64,000 bases of DNA from CAZUMW01 sp964621615 (GCA_964621615.1 CAZUMW010000011.1:45639-109638); one strand, 5' to 3'. Positions 52,626 through 61,906 are shown, counted from the stretch's first letter. The notes: generated from the sequence alone by a model not told the origin. Numbers and translations: made by a program.

Positions 52626-53663
52626 ATGAAAAAATATTTTTCAGCATGTGTTATTATGTGCCTGCTTTGTTTTTTTACCGCACATGGTCAGGCAGCCGAG
52701 CTGTTAGGAGCAGGCGCGACGTTTCCCTATCCCTATTATTCGAAGCTTTTTGATACCTACAAAAAGGAAACCGGCGTAAAAATAAACTATCAGGCTATAG
52801 GATCGGGTGGCGGTATCAGACAGCTCATAAAAAAAACGGTTGATTTCGGCGGTACCGATGCATTTATGAAAGAAAAAGATCTGGAAAAAGCGCACGGAAC
52901 CATTTACCACATACCGACGTGCCTCGGCGCTGTGGTTGTTACGTATAATATACCGGGCAATCCCATGCTGCGCTTATCCCCTGATATTATTGCAGATATG
53001 TTTCTGGGTAAGATCACTACATGGGATGACAAGCGCATTGCACAGGCTAACCCTGACGTTAATCTTCCCGACATGAATATCGTTGTTGTGCATCGCTCCG
53101 ATGGGAGCGGTACCACCTTTATTTTCAGCGACTATCTTAGCAAAATAAGCAGTGTCTGGAAGGAAAAAGTCGGGGCCGGAAAATCGCTGAACTGGCCTGT
53201 CGGACTGGGCGCCAAGGGAAATCCCGGCGTTGCCGGTCTTATTAAGCAGGTGCCCGGATCAGTCGGCTATGTAGAGCTTATATACGCACTCGGCAATAAG
53301 ATGCCCTATGCCGACGTTAAAAACAAATCAGGCAATTATGTAAAACCGTCAATAGAATCTGTAAGCCTTGCAGCAAATGTCGATTTGCCTGAAGATACAA
53401 GAATCAGCATTACAAATACCGATGCTCCGCAAGGGTATCCGCTCAGCGGTTTTACCTGGCTGATTTTTTACAAGGAGCAGCAGTATGACAGCCGCACAAA
53501 GCAAAAGGCCCAAACCCTTCTTGATATGTTGTGGTGGGTCATTCATGATGGTCAGAAGCTCGCTGAGCCGCTGCATTATGCGCCGCTGCCGGCTGAAGCG
53601 GTTAAAAAGGCTGAAACAATTCTCAAATCATCAACCTATGGCGGCTCACCGATTCTAAAGTAA
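52626..53663 (+). CDS. pstS: Phosphate ABC transporter, substrate-binding protein
   Basis: 345 residues. Signal peptide 'MKKYFSACVIMCLLCFFTA', then 'LLGAGATFPYPYYSKLF', the diagnostic PstS start, with 'YQAIGSGGGIRQL', 'DFGGTDAFM' and 'VVVHRSDGSGTTFIF' forming the phosphate-binding pocket. It captures periplasmic phosphate for PstCA. AAAGGAGG precedes the ATG. It heads pstS-pstC-pstA-pstB-phoU. Confidence 0.96.
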   Translation: MKKYFSACVIMCLLCFFTAHGQAAELLGAGATFPYPYYSKLFDTYKKETGVKINYQAIGSGGGIRQLIKKTVDFGGTDAFMKEKDLEKAHGTIYHIPTCLGAVVVTYNIPGNPMLRLSPDIIADMFLGKITTWDDKRIAQANPDVNLPDMNIVVVHRSDGSGTTFIFSDYLSKISSVWKEKVGAGKSLNWPVGLGAKGNPGVAGLIKQVPGSVGYVELIYALGNKMPYADVKNKSGNYVKPSIESVSLAANVDLPEDTRISITNTDAPQGYPLSGFTWLIFYKEQQYDSRTKQKAQTLLDMLWWVIHDGQKLAEPLHYAPLPAEAVKKAETILKSSTYGGSPILK

Positions 53664-53873
53664 TGAGCCGGATGTGCTTATCGGATAATTGTTTATCTTG
53701 TGTCAGTAGCCAGCAGCTGTTTGTAGCGTATTGCTTTGCAATTGAATAAACGGGCTGCGCAGGATGGAAGGTAATTTCGTGCGCAGCCGTTATCATGTAT
53801 AATCGAGTCATTTTATAATGCTAATTCCAGCCTTGCGTGGTATATGGGGCATGCATTAGCATAAAAGCCGGCA

Positions 53874-54755
53874 ATGAATCTGAAACCGTTATCTTCTGAT
53901 AATGCTTTTAAGTGTATACTGTACTGTTCAGCCGTTTTGCTGCTTGTGCTGCTTTTGTCTATATGTGTGACCCTTTTTATTCAATCCATTCCATCTATTA
54001 GAGAGACCGGCTTTTCTTTTTTCTTTAACACTACCTGGGATCCGGTATTTCATGAATACGGTGCGCTGGTGTTTTTTGTCGGCACGCTGCTGACCTCCTT
54101 CCTGGCACTGGCTATATCCATACCGTTTTCGCTCGCCATAGCACTTTTTCTCGGGGAATATTTCAGGCAGGGTCTTGTGTCCTCGTTTCTTAAAAGTGCA
54201 GTTGAGCTCCTTGCCGGCATTCCTTCGGTTATTTACGGTTTCTGGGCACTTTTCGTTCTCGTGCCGCTTATGCGCTCTATAGAAATACAGGCAGGCGTTC
54301 TTCCATATGGTGTCGGCATAATGACCGCTTCTGTAATTCTTTCAATAATGATTATTCCCTATTCTGCGTCTATCGGCAGCGATGTTATAAGCCTTGTCCC
54401 TTCTGATTTGAAAGAGGCGGCGCTTTCACTTGGGTCAACCCGGTATGAGATGGTGAAAAAAGTCATTCTCCCCTATGCAAAATCGGGTATCTGTGCGGGC
54501 GTTATACTCTCTTTAGGCAGGGCGATAGGGGAGACAATGGCGGTAACCATGGTTATCGGTAACTCAAACAGAATGCCTGATTCGCTCTTCAGCCCATCAA
54601 ACACAATGGCAAGTGTTATAGCAAATGAGTTTACGGAGGCAACTGATGCAGTGTATGTTGCAAGCCTTGTTGAAATCGGGCTGCTCCTGCTGCTTGTGAC
54701 ACTCGTTATTAATGTCATAGGTACGTTTATCATCAATAAGCTTACTGTGGAGTAG
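53874..54755 (+). CDS. pstC: Phosphate ABC transporter permease PstC
   Basis: 293 residues with six membrane helices and the permease EAA-type loop 'LKEAALSLGSTRYEMVKKVI' contacting PstB. Other PstC phrases are 'ELLAGIPSVIYGFWALF' and 'GRAIGETMAVTMVIGN'. The 210-base gap after pstS is typical of high-level pstS expression relative to the permease genes. pstA follows after 4 bases. Confidence 0.95.
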   Translation: MNLKPLSSDNAFKCILYCSAVLLLVLLLSICVTLFIQSIPSIRETGFSFFFNTTWDPVFHEYGALVFFVGTLLTSFLALAISIPFSLAIALFLGEYFRQGLVSSFLKSAVELLAGIPSVIYGFWALFVLVPLMRSIEIQAGVLPYGVGIMTASVILSIMIIPYSASIGSDVISLVPSDLKEAALSLGSTRYEMVKKVILPYAKSGICAGVILSLGRAIGETMAVTMVIGNSNRMPDSLFSPSNTMASVIANEFTEATDAVYVASLVEIGLLLLLVTLVINVIGTFIINKLTVE

Positions 54756-54759
54756 GTCA

Positions 54760-55611
54760 GTGGTAAACAGCTCTCATATTACGTGGCGCATTGTAAAGGA
54801 CCGCCTTTTCCTTGCAGCAGTTGTTATGCTGTCCGCGGTTGTAATACTGCCGCTTCTGCTTATCATTTTTTACATAATAAGAAACGGCTTTTCTGTTATA
54901 AACTGGGAGTTTTTGACCACCATGCCTAAGCCGATGGGAGAGCTTGGAGGCGGTATAGCCAATTCAATTGTCGGGACATCGATATTGATTCTCATATCAA
55001 GCGTGATAGCGATACCCATAGGCGTACTAGCCGGGGTATTTCTGTCCGAGCATCGAGGGGGTAGGTTAACAAAATATGTGCGGCTCAGCATGGAAATACT
55101 TCAGGGGGTGCCGTCTATAGTGCTTGGCATTATTGCCTACAGCTGGGTCGTGATTAACATGGGAACGTTTTCAGCACTTTCAGGAGGTGTTGCGCTTGCT
55201 ATTATGATGCTGCCGGTAATAGTTCGATCAACCGAGGAAACATTAAACCTTATACCGGATCACCTTCGGGAGGCTTCACTTGCATTGGGAGTTTCTTATA
55301 GCAGAACGATATTAAAAGTTATCTTGCCGGCCGGGCTTACCGGTATTGTAACAGGCGTGCTGCTTGGGATAGCACGTATTGCAGGAGAAACAGCTCCGCT
55401 GCTTTTTACCGCGTTCGGCAGCCCGTTTATGAATTTGAATATATTGAAGCCGGTTGATTCCCTGCCTCTTTTAATATTCAACTATGCAACAAGCCCCTAT
55501 CCGGAATGGCACACAATGGCATGGGGAGCATCTTTTGTTCTTGTCATGTTTGTTCTTGGCATTAATTTTATCGCAAAGGTCATAGTGAGGCGATGGAAAG
55601 TTCAGTTTTAA
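54760..55611 (+). CDS. pstA: Phosphate ABC transporter permease PstA
   Basis: 283 residues, six membrane helices, with 'EILQGVPSIVLGIIAY', the EAA loop 'LREASLALGVSYSRTILKVI' and 'GIARIAGETAPLLFTAFGS', the PstA signature. It starts at GTG 54760 just after GGAG and overlaps pstB by 19 bases. Confidence 0.95.
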   Translation: MVNSSHITWRIVKDRLFLAAVVMLSAVVILPLLLIIFYIIRNGFSVINWEFLTTMPKPMGELGGGIANSIVGTSILILISSVIAIPIGVLAGVFLSEHRGGRLTKYVRLSMEILQGVPSIVLGIIAYSWVVINMGTFSALSGGVALAIMMLPVIVRSTEETLNLIPDHLREASLALGVSYSRTILKVILPAGLTGIVTGVLLGIARIAGETAPLLFTAFGSPFMNLNILKPVDSLPLLIFNYATSPYPEWHTMAWGASFVLVMFVLGINFIAKVIVRRWKVQF

Positions 55612-56351
55612 ACGTTCACGAGTTCAGCGCGTTTTTCGGTGATTCTCTTGTGCTGAAAAATATCAACCTCAGCGTCGAGAACAATAAGGTTACCGCACTT
55701 ATGGGACCGTCAGGGTGCGGGAAAACAACGCTGATACGGTGCATTAACAGGATGCATGAGCTGGTACCCGATGCGCGGGTACAGGGGAGAATACTGCTTC
55801 ATGATGAAGATTTATACAAAATGAATCCGATTGTGGTGAGAAAAAAAATTGGCATGGTTTTTCAAAAACCGAATCCCTTTCCGACAATGAGCATATACGA
55901 TAATATTATCGCAGGATACAAGTTGAACGGCATACGTATTCCCCGCGAGGAAAAGGACCGCATTGTCGAGGATTCCCTTAAAAAGTCAGCGCTGTGGGAG
56001 GAGGTAAAAGACCGGCTCCACAAAAAGGGATCGTTTCTTTCGGGCGGTCAGCAGCAGCGCCTGTGCATTGGTCGCGCTCTTGCGATGAATCCGGATATTC
56101 TTCTTATGGACGAACCGACATCTGCGCTTGATCCTAAAGCAACCGCCTCAATAGAGAAGCTTCTTGTCGAGCTGAAAAAAAATGTTACCATTCTGCTGGT
56201 AACACATAATATTGCACAGGCAGCACGTGTTTCGGATTTTACGGCGTTTTTGTATCTTGGAGAAATGGTTGAATTCGGCACAACCGATAAACTGTTCACG
56301 GTGCCGGATGATAAAAGGACTGAAGAATATCTCTCCGGGAAGTTTGGATAG
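55593..56351 (+). CDS. pstB: Phosphate ABC transporter ATPase
   Basis: 252 residues. Walker A 'GPSGCGKTTLIRCINRMHEL', the Q-loop 'VFQKPNPFP' (diagnostic for PstB), signature 'LSGGQQQRLCIGRALA', Walker B 'ILLMDEPTSALDP' and H-loop 'LLVTHNIAQAAR' are all intact. It powers phosphate import through PstCA. The start inside the end of pstA indicates coupling. Confidence 0.97.
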   Translation: MESSVLNVHEFSAFFGDSLVLKNINLSVENNKVTALMGPSGCGKTTLIRCINRMHELVPDARVQGRILLHDEDLYKMNPIVVRKKIGMVFQKPNPFPTMSIYDNIIAGYKLNGIRIPREEKDRIVEDSLKKSALWEEVKDRLHKKGSFLSGGQQQRLCIGRALAMNPDILLMDEPTSALDPKATASIEKLLVELKKNVTILLVTHNIAQAARVSDFTAFLYLGEMVEFGTTDKLFTVPDDKRTEEYLSGKFG

Positions 56352-56410
56352 AAGAGGAACAGATACGAATTTGCAGAATGTTCCAAAAATAATTAACGCA
56401 GGAGTTAGAT

Positions 56411-57076
56411 GTGACAATGCTTGAAACGCGGCTGAATGAACTTAAAGGACAGGTAATACAGTTTTCTTATCTTATAGAGCAGATGAAGGATAAAAGTATT
56501 AACGGGCTGGTGAACAGGAATGAGCGGATGCTTCATGCTGTTATTGAAGATGATGAGAAAAAGGCGAACCGGTATGAAATTGAACTTGATGAAATCTGCA
56601 CAACGCTGATTGCACAATACCAGCCAATGGCTAAAGTGCTGCGGACGATTATGGTAATTTATAATATGAACAACGCCCTTGAGCGGATGGGAGACCATAT
56701 GGTCAATATTGCACAAAGCGCACTTGTGCTTATAAAAAACCCTCCAATCAAACCGTTTATCGATATACCGCGCATGAACGAGCTTGTCTCGCACATGCTC
56801 AAGGACAGTATTAATTCATTCATAAACAACGATGCAGCCCTTGCAAAGGATGTATGCGAGCGGGATGAGACCATTGACGGACTTCGCGATCAAATCACCA
56901 GAGAGCTTATTACGTTCATGGCGTCAAACCCCTCGATTATCGGCGATTGCATCCACATTCTTCGCGTATCCGAGAACCTTGAGCGGATTGCTGATTTGAC
57001 AACAAACATTTGTGAGGATGTCATTTTTATGCTTGAAGGAAAAGTTATCAAGCACCATCAGGACGAAAAGGAATAA
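56411..57076 (+). CDS. phoU: Phosphate signalling protein PhoU
   Basis: 221 residues forming two three-helix PhoU repeats with the metal-binding E(D)xxxD-type motifs ('MNNALERMGDHMVNIAQSAL' and 'LRVSENLERIADLTTNICED'). PhoU links Pst transport state to the PhoR-type kinase and represses the Pho regulon when phosphate is plentiful. It starts at GTG 56411, 6 bases after GGAG. No phoR/phoB pair is in the window. Confidence 0.95.
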   Translation: MTMLETRLNELKGQVIQFSYLIEQMKDKSINGLVNRNERMLHAVIEDDEKKANRYEIELDEICTTLIAQYQPMAKVLRTIMVIYNMNNALERMGDHMVNIAQSALVLIKNPPIKPFIDIPRMNELVSHMLKDSINSFINNDAALAKDVCERDETIDGLRDQITRELITFMASNPSIIGDCIHILRVSENLERIADLTTNICEDVIFMLEGKVIKHHQDEKE

Positions 57077-57530
57077 TCAGGGAGCTTTTTTTATATATAC
57101 CATTTGTGATAATTCTTTTGATTTGTCTGGTGATTATATTGGACGCAGCAATCCGGAATTTTCAGGCAGCAAAAATTTTGAATTTAGCTACATAATAATT
57201 TAATCGCTGTCGTTGCCCCAATCGTTTTTTGTGTTCTCTGATCGAAGGTTCATCGATTACGACAACGATAACCGCTTCGCTTACAACGAAACATATCGAT
57301 TTTACGTTACTTTCGATAACCCGGCCTGATCAGCACACTTTGAAATTGCACATAAGCGATACCCATCCTGGCAGTCGCCGCCCCATGCCGATTCTCATAT
57401 TGTCACGAGTAACATTAACAGGTCTGAATTTCAACATTATTGAGACATATTTGATTATAAGAATCTTTGTGAGCAAAGACTGAAACCGGACTTTTTTTCT
57501 GTACAGTCAAAGGCAGCATTTTATCTGGTA
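57077..57530. repeat. 454-base gene-free region with a decayed ATCGATTACGACAACGA repeat
   Basis: CATCGATTACGACAACGATA at 57251-57270 matches the right arm of the inverted repeat near 18868-18892, and AATCGCTGTCGTTG at 57202-57215 is a partial left arm. The remainder is AT-rich and shows no gene; an 84-codon open frame (57229-57483) is a translation of the repeat and lacks coding character. Confidence 0.45.
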
Positions 57531-58508
57531 TTAATCTGGTATATTGTTAGCTGCTTTTTCCATATCATCAAAAAAAGGCGAGGTAATTTTCATCATTTTT
57601 TTGTGGGCGGGATGAAAAAAGACGAGCGAATGGGCGTGAAGCATTATTCTCGGAAAACGGTTTGCCAGGGTGCTTCCATAACGTGTGTCGCCGACAACAG
57701 GGTGTTTAATAAAGCTGAGCTGGAGGCGAAGCTGATGCGTGCGCCCCGTGTGAGGTTTTGCTTCTATAAGAGAATAATAGCTCAAAGATTTTCGTACAGT
57801 AAAATCGGTGATTGCAATTTTACCCGGACCATGGGCGGTGCAGACATAAGAGCTGTTTCTCCGTGCTATATAGGTGGTTAATGTCAGGGAAACAAAATCG
57901 GGAATGCCCTCGATCAGTGCGTTGTATGTTTTTTGTATGCGAGCGTTTTTAAATTGATAATGAATGTCACGGTTTATCTTTTTGGATTTTGTAAACAGGA
58001 CAACGCCGGATGTTTCCATATCGAGGCGGTGGTGCATACCAAGGTAGGCATCATTTTCATCGCGTGAGGTTATAAAGCGCTTCAAAGCCGAAAAAAGATT
58101 GTTATAGTCGTCGCACACAAGACCCTGTGTCGGGATCCACGGCTCCTTCCGGTAACAGATAATCCAGGGGTCTTCGTACAGTATGTTTTCAGGGGCAATC
58201 TCGTAATAGCGTTTTGTGCCGTGCTTTCCTATGTATATATCAACACGATCTCCAGGGCTCAGCTTTTTGGAGGCGACATGAATTCTTTTTTTATTAATCC
58301 AAACGCCGCCGATGCTGATGAGATTACGGGCGAACCCTCTGCTGATGTCAGGGAATCGGGCGGAAATTGCCTTGTCGATGCGTTGCAATGCTTGATCGCT
58401 GACAAATGAATAGCAGCGTATCGGCTCTGATGGGTACATGCTGTTCATATTAAATACATGCAATTGATATTTTTGACAAATTTTTTGAAATTTGGTATTT
58501 AGATACAT
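57531..58508 (-). CDS. RluA-family pseudouridine synthase
   Basis: Up to 325 residues. An S4 RNA-binding domain ('RIDKAISARFPDISRGFARN', 'GGVWINKKRIHVASKKLSPG') precedes the catalytic domain, with the RluA motif 'HRLDMETSGVVLFTK' holding the catalytic Asp, and 'EAKPHTGRTHQLRLQL' further on. It isomerises uridine in 23S rRNA and/or tRNA; the target is not predictable. The start is uncertain: Met at 58448 would give a more usual N terminus. No ribosome-binding site is clear at either. Confidence 0.9.
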   Translation of the reverse strand: MYLNTKFQKICQKYQLHVFNMNSMYPSEPIRCYSFVSDQALQRIDKAISARFPDISRGFARNLISIGGVWINKKRIHVASKKLSPGDRVDIYIGKHGTKRYYEIAPENILYEDPWIICYRKEPWIPTQGLVCDDYNNLFSALKRFITSRDENDAYLGMHHRLDMETSGVVLFTKSKKINRDIHYQFKNARIQKTYNALIEGIPDFVSLTLTTYIARRNSSYVCTAHGPGKIAITDFTVRKSLSYYSLIEAKPHTGRTHQLRLQLSFIKHPVVGDTRYGSTLANRFPRIMLHAHSLVFFHPAHKKMMKITSPFFDDMEKAANNIPD

Positions 58509-58941
58509 CGATTATAAACAATTCCCGGGGCAACTGTCCATAATGCCGGATCGAAAATTAGTTTCATTTCTTCTGTATCTTTGTTTTATTTATTATATGT
58601 CAGGTGTGCTGATAAGCCCTCCGCTTAATGTGCATCACCTGAACCCGGATTTTAATATTTACTTTTGTCAGTGCCCTATAAAAGTTGCTGAAAAATGTGA
58701 CACAGCACCAGATAGCTGCTGGTCACCTGCAGCCTTCAATGAGCAGTCCGCACACATAACAATCCCTCTTTGGCATATTCATACGTTTAATCCACCCCAC
58801 CGTGTTAATTATCTCGATTGTATGCTTACCACCCGGCTAATTCTGTAAAAAACACTCTGTTTAGTGCAGGTGTTCTATGAATATAGCTTTTTACGTATTG
58901 GTCAGTTAACAACCAATTTTTTACATTACGGGAGGAACGGT
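58509..58941 (+). promoter_or_regulatory. 433-base region before the flavodoxin cassette
   Basis: Mostly AT-rich, with one doubtful small ORF (58543-58848). Near the 3' end TTGGTC (58898) and TTACAT (58921) are 17 bases apart and could be a promoter. The -35 is part of an inverted repeat TTGGT...ACCAA (58898-58916), a possible operator. GGGAGGAA before 58942 is a good ribosome-binding site. Confidence 0.4.
58543..58848 (+). CDS. Doubtful small ORF, unknown
   Basis: 101 codons with a hydrophobic N terminus ('LVSFLLYLCFIYYMSGVLIS') and three cysteines but no ribosome-binding site and no recognised family. It could be a small exported protein or chance. It is listed because the gap is otherwise empty. 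Confidence 0.2.
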   Translation: MPDRKLVSFLLYLCFIYYMSGVLISPPLNVHHLNPDFNIYFCQCPIKVAEKCDTAPDSCWSPAAFNEQSAHITIPLWHIHTFNPPHRVNYLDCMLTTRLIL

Positions 58942-60024
58942 ATGAAATCTCTAATTAACAGAGGGATTATGCTTTTAATCATTGTGCTTCTGTTGCTGCC
59001 GGGCGCTGTTTCTGCAAAGGAAAAAAAGGGTCTTCTTGTATATTATTCTATATACGGCTCTACAATTGAAACCGCATATTGGATTAAAGCAATTATTGGA
59101 CATGAGCATCAGCTTGATGTCAAATCTCTTCCGCAGGTTATCAGCGTAAAGCCGTATGATTATGTCATAATCGGCAGCGTTACCCGATGGGAAAAACCTC
59201 ATGATGAAATTTATGAATTTGTTGAAAAGTTCAAGGACCAGCTTGCCGAGAAGCAGGTGTGCTATTATCTCAACTGCGGAGATACCGATGAAACCATGGT
59301 TCTCAATGCTCCCGGACAGGAAGCGCATCTTATTGCCGGCAGAAATTATCTTATGGATATAATAAATACATATTCGGATATAAAACCGGTAGTCATAGGA
59401 GGATTCGGCGGCCGTCAGGTGATGCCGACCATGGGCCTTAAGGACACATTCTGGATATGGGTCGTCGGAAAATTGGCAAAAGAGGGCGCTGCATGGGAGG
59501 GACTTGATATATGGGAATCGCTTGTCCCTGAACGCGTTGAGGTGTTTGCAAATGATATTCGAGTTAAAGTTCTCGGCCTTGAGCCGCGTGAAAACGTTGA
59601 ACAGTTTCGAGGGTACTGGCAGTCTGCACAGCCGGCTAAAATTGGTGATCCGACAAAAAAGAAATTCAAGCCGAAGCCGTTTTTTGAATGGCAGGATAAA
59701 GATGACATCCTTTTTGTCCGTTTAAAGAAGAAAGGCGGTTTGCAGGACGGCATCGAAGCGCTGAACACATGGTCAAGGGAAACCGGCGTAACGCTCAAAG
59801 AGCAGGTTAAAACATCCTACAATGTGTATTATCATGCACTAAAAACATATGACGGGCAGGAACACACATTACATGTAGTGGCATCAACTTTGCCCGAAGA
59901 CCCCGGGTATATACATTTCTCTTTTCGATGCTATGAGGAGCAAGCAAAGAGGGTCGGAGTTTTGGATGATATGAAGAAGGCGAAGGCTATAATTTCTCCC
60001 GGCGAAAGCATATTGAAAGAATAA
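58942..60024 (+). CDS. Exported HemG-like flavodoxin with a C-terminal novel domain (paralogue A)
   Basis: 360 residues. A signal peptide or anchor (residues 1-25, 'LLIIVLLLLPGAVSA') is followed by a flavodoxin fold: 'GLLVYYSIYGSTIETAYW' (FMN phosphate loop), 'YDYVIIGSVTRWEK', 'GRNYLMDIINTYSDIKPVVI' and 'ERVEVFANDIR'. This is the layout of Flavodoxin_5/HemG protoporphyrinogen oxidases. Residues ~245-345 form an extra domain with conserved 'YNVYYHALKTYDGQ' and 'HVVASTLPEDPGYIHFSFRC'. GGGAGGAA lies upstream. The next gene is 31 bases away. Protoporphyrinogen oxidation or electron donation to the neighbour are possible roles. Confidence 0.8.
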   Translation: MKSLINRGIMLLIIVLLLLPGAVSAKEKKGLLVYYSIYGSTIETAYWIKAIIGHEHQLDVKSLPQVISVKPYDYVIIGSVTRWEKPHDEIYEFVEKFKDQLAEKQVCYYLNCGDTDETMVLNAPGQEAHLIAGRNYLMDIINTYSDIKPVVIGGFGGRQVMPTMGLKDTFWIWVVGKLAKEGAAWEGLDIWESLVPERVEVFANDIRVKVLGLEPRENVEQFRGYWQSAQPAKIGDPTKKKFKPKPFFEWQDKDDILFVRLKKKGGLQDGIEALNTWSRETGVTLKEQVKTSYNVYYHALKTYDGQEHTLHVVASTLPEDPGYIHFSFRCYEEQAKRVGVLDDMKKAKAIISPGESILKE

Positions 60025-60055
60025 AATATTTTATTCAAAGGCTAAGGGCTACTCG

Positions 60056-60862
60056 ATGGGAAAAATACTTAAATACTGTGCAATCGGCATTCTGGCTGCT
60101 GTGATCGTTGCTGCAGCCGTTGCTATGCCAATTGTAATATCTGAAAAAAAACAGGGGGATAAGATGTATAATCAATATGCAGAGTATACCGACTCTGTTC
60201 TTAAAAATAATTTCGAGCTTAAGCCGTATACAGTTAAAAAAGAGTTCAGAAAGCTGCATCCATTGAGATTTTTAAAACTGTTTAAAATTTCTGTTCGCGA
60301 AAGCCTCTCCGGAGACCGGCTTGCACGCGTTAACTCGCTTGATGCAACGATGTTCTTTTTTGGTAAAATGTTTACGCTGATGATCAGGCCTGATTTTGAC
60401 TACAACGTACCGGTTCTGTCCGTTGATATTATTTTTATGGGTTCCAGCCGCGTTTTTATTATTGAGATTATAGACCCTGAACGTATAGGCGATGATAATA
60501 AAAACAAATATTATGATCAGATGCGTGAATGGACGCCGAAAGTGAAGCAGTTTGAGCAATCGGCCACACGGGACTGGTATGAACGGTTTTTAACAGATTT
60601 CAGCATTCACATAAAGGCTAAAAAAAGCGACGATGCGGTCCTGTTCGATATATATAAGTCGTATCTTGAAAATTATGTTGCAATGGCCCAAAATGCCGAA
60701 CCGCTTTCAGGCGATATGAGCGCAAGGATGAAACAGGGCCTTGAGCGCTATGTTGATACGCTTTTATCTGAAGGAGGCCCTGCTGTTGAAGTCTTTAAAA
60801 AAATGCTTGGTGAAGATGGACAGCGGGAGTATGTCCGTTCAGTGATGTTCGGGCTTGAGTAA
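60056..60862 (+). CDS. Membrane-anchored protein resembling ferredoxin-dependent bilin reductases
   Basis: 268 residues. An N-terminal helix ('YCAIGILAAVIVAAAVAMPI') anchors it. The rest can be aligned by eye with PcyA/HY2-type reductases: 'FELKPYTV' near the start, 'RPDFDYNVPVLSVDIIFMG' (Asp124 at the place of catalytic Asp105 of PcyA; the His88 position is not His), 'WYERFLTDFSIHI', 'AEPLSGD', then 'QGLERYVDTLL' and 'MLGEDGQREYVRSVMFGLE' (compare the family end 'FG...Y...VLFD'). The family reduces biliverdin-type tetrapyrroles with ferredoxin or flavodoxin electrons. Flavodoxin-like genes lie on both sides. The substrate is unproven. Confidence 0.68.
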   Translation: MGKILKYCAIGILAAVIVAAAVAMPIVISEKKQGDKMYNQYAEYTDSVLKNNFELKPYTVKKEFRKLHPLRFLKLFKISVRESLSGDRLARVNSLDATMFFFGKMFTLMIRPDFDYNVPVLSVDIIFMGSSRVFIIEIIDPERIGDDNKNKYYDQMREWTPKVKQFEQSATRDWYERFLTDFSIHIKAKKSDDAVLFDIYKSYLENYVAMAQNAEPLSGDMSARMKQGLERYVDTLLSEGGPAVEVFKKMLGEDGQREYVRSVMFGLE

Positions 60863-60895
60863 ATAATATTAATTATCATATTTTTGGAGGTTTCG

Positions 60896-61900
60896 ATGGA
60901 TAAAAAGGGGCTTATCGTTTACGACTCAATATATTCTTCAACTAATGAAGTTGCTTACTGGCTCAAAGCGCTTATCGGAGATGATCAGCATGTTGAGGTA
61001 AAGCATATCGACCAGCTGCTGACAGTTGAGCCTTATGACTATGTTATTATAGGGAGCTATACCCGCTGGGAGAAAGCTTCAAAGCGAGTATATGCTTTTA
61101 TAAAGGAGCATTATCAGGTTTTAAAAGAAAAGCAGGTCGCATATTATCTTACATGCGGGGATACGGATGAGACAATGGTTCTCAAAGCCCCGGGACAAAA
61201 GGCTCATTTAATCGCCGGACGAAATTATATTATGGATCTTGTATACACGTATCCTGATATATCGCCGGTGGCAATCGGCGGTTTCGGCGGCCGTGAATGC
61301 CTCCCTAAGCTTAATAGAATTGACAGCTTTCAGGTGTGGCTTGTCGGCAAGCTGGCAAAAGAAAGCTCGCCGTGGGAAGGGCTTGAAATATGGGAATCGC
61401 TTGTCCCCGAGCGTGTTGAAATATTTGCTAATGAGATTCGGGAAAAAATACTTGAACTTCCACCACGCAAAGATGTCAGTCACCTCAGATGGTATTGGGA
61501 CTCCCTGCAGCCTGCGAACAAGAAAGATCTTCATAAAAATAAATACACGCCAAAATCATATACAGAGCATCATAGTACAGCTAAAATTTATTTCATTCGT
61601 TTCAGAATTAAGGGGTCTCTTGAGGAAGCTATTCCTCTTATTAAACAATGGGCAAATCAGAATGCCTTAGACCTTCAGGAACAGAAATCAACTTTTTTCA
61701 ATATATATTATCATGCAGTCAAACGGTATAATGGAAAACCGCTTGCCATTCACATAGTGGCGTCGACCATGGTCGAAGATCCCGGTCATGTTCATGTTTC
61801 CTTCAGAAGCTGGGACAAGCCGGCAGTGAGGAAGGGTGCGGAGGAGGACATCAATAAAGCTGAGGAGCTGCTGTGCTCTGAGGGCAGAAAAGAAGGTTAA
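60896..61900 (+). CDS. Cytosolic HemG-like flavodoxin with a C-terminal novel domain (paralogue B)
   Basis: 334 residues, homologous to paralogue A along its whole length but with no signal peptide: it starts 'MDKKGLIVYDSIYSSTNEVA'. Shared blocks include 'YDYVIIGSYTRWEK', 'CGDTDETMVLKAPGQKAHLI', 'WEGLEIWESLVPERVEIFAN' and the C-terminal 'HIVASTMVEDPGHVHVSFRS'. The ATG at 60896 follows GGAGG by 5 bases. The A/B pair looks like an old tandem duplication that became split between compartments, with the bilin-reductase-like gene between. Confidence 0.8.
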   Translation: MDKKGLIVYDSIYSSTNEVAYWLKALIGDDQHVEVKHIDQLLTVEPYDYVIIGSYTRWEKASKRVYAFIKEHYQVLKEKQVAYYLTCGDTDETMVLKAPGQKAHLIAGRNYIMDLVYTYPDISPVAIGGFGGRECLPKLNRIDSFQVWLVGKLAKESSPWEGLEIWESLVPERVEIFANEIREKILELPPRKDVSHLRWYWDSLQPANKKDLHKNKYTPKSYTEHHSTAKIYFIRFRIKGSLEEAIPLIKQWANQNALDLQEQKSTFFNIYYHAVKRYNGKPLAIHIVASTMVEDPGHVHVSFRSWDKPAVRKGAEEDINKAEELLCSEGRKEG

Positions 61901-61906
61901 CATTCA

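Noticed and set aside
57229..57483. 84-codon open frame rich in threonine
   Set aside because: It overlaps the decayed repeat, has no ribosome-binding site and matches no family.
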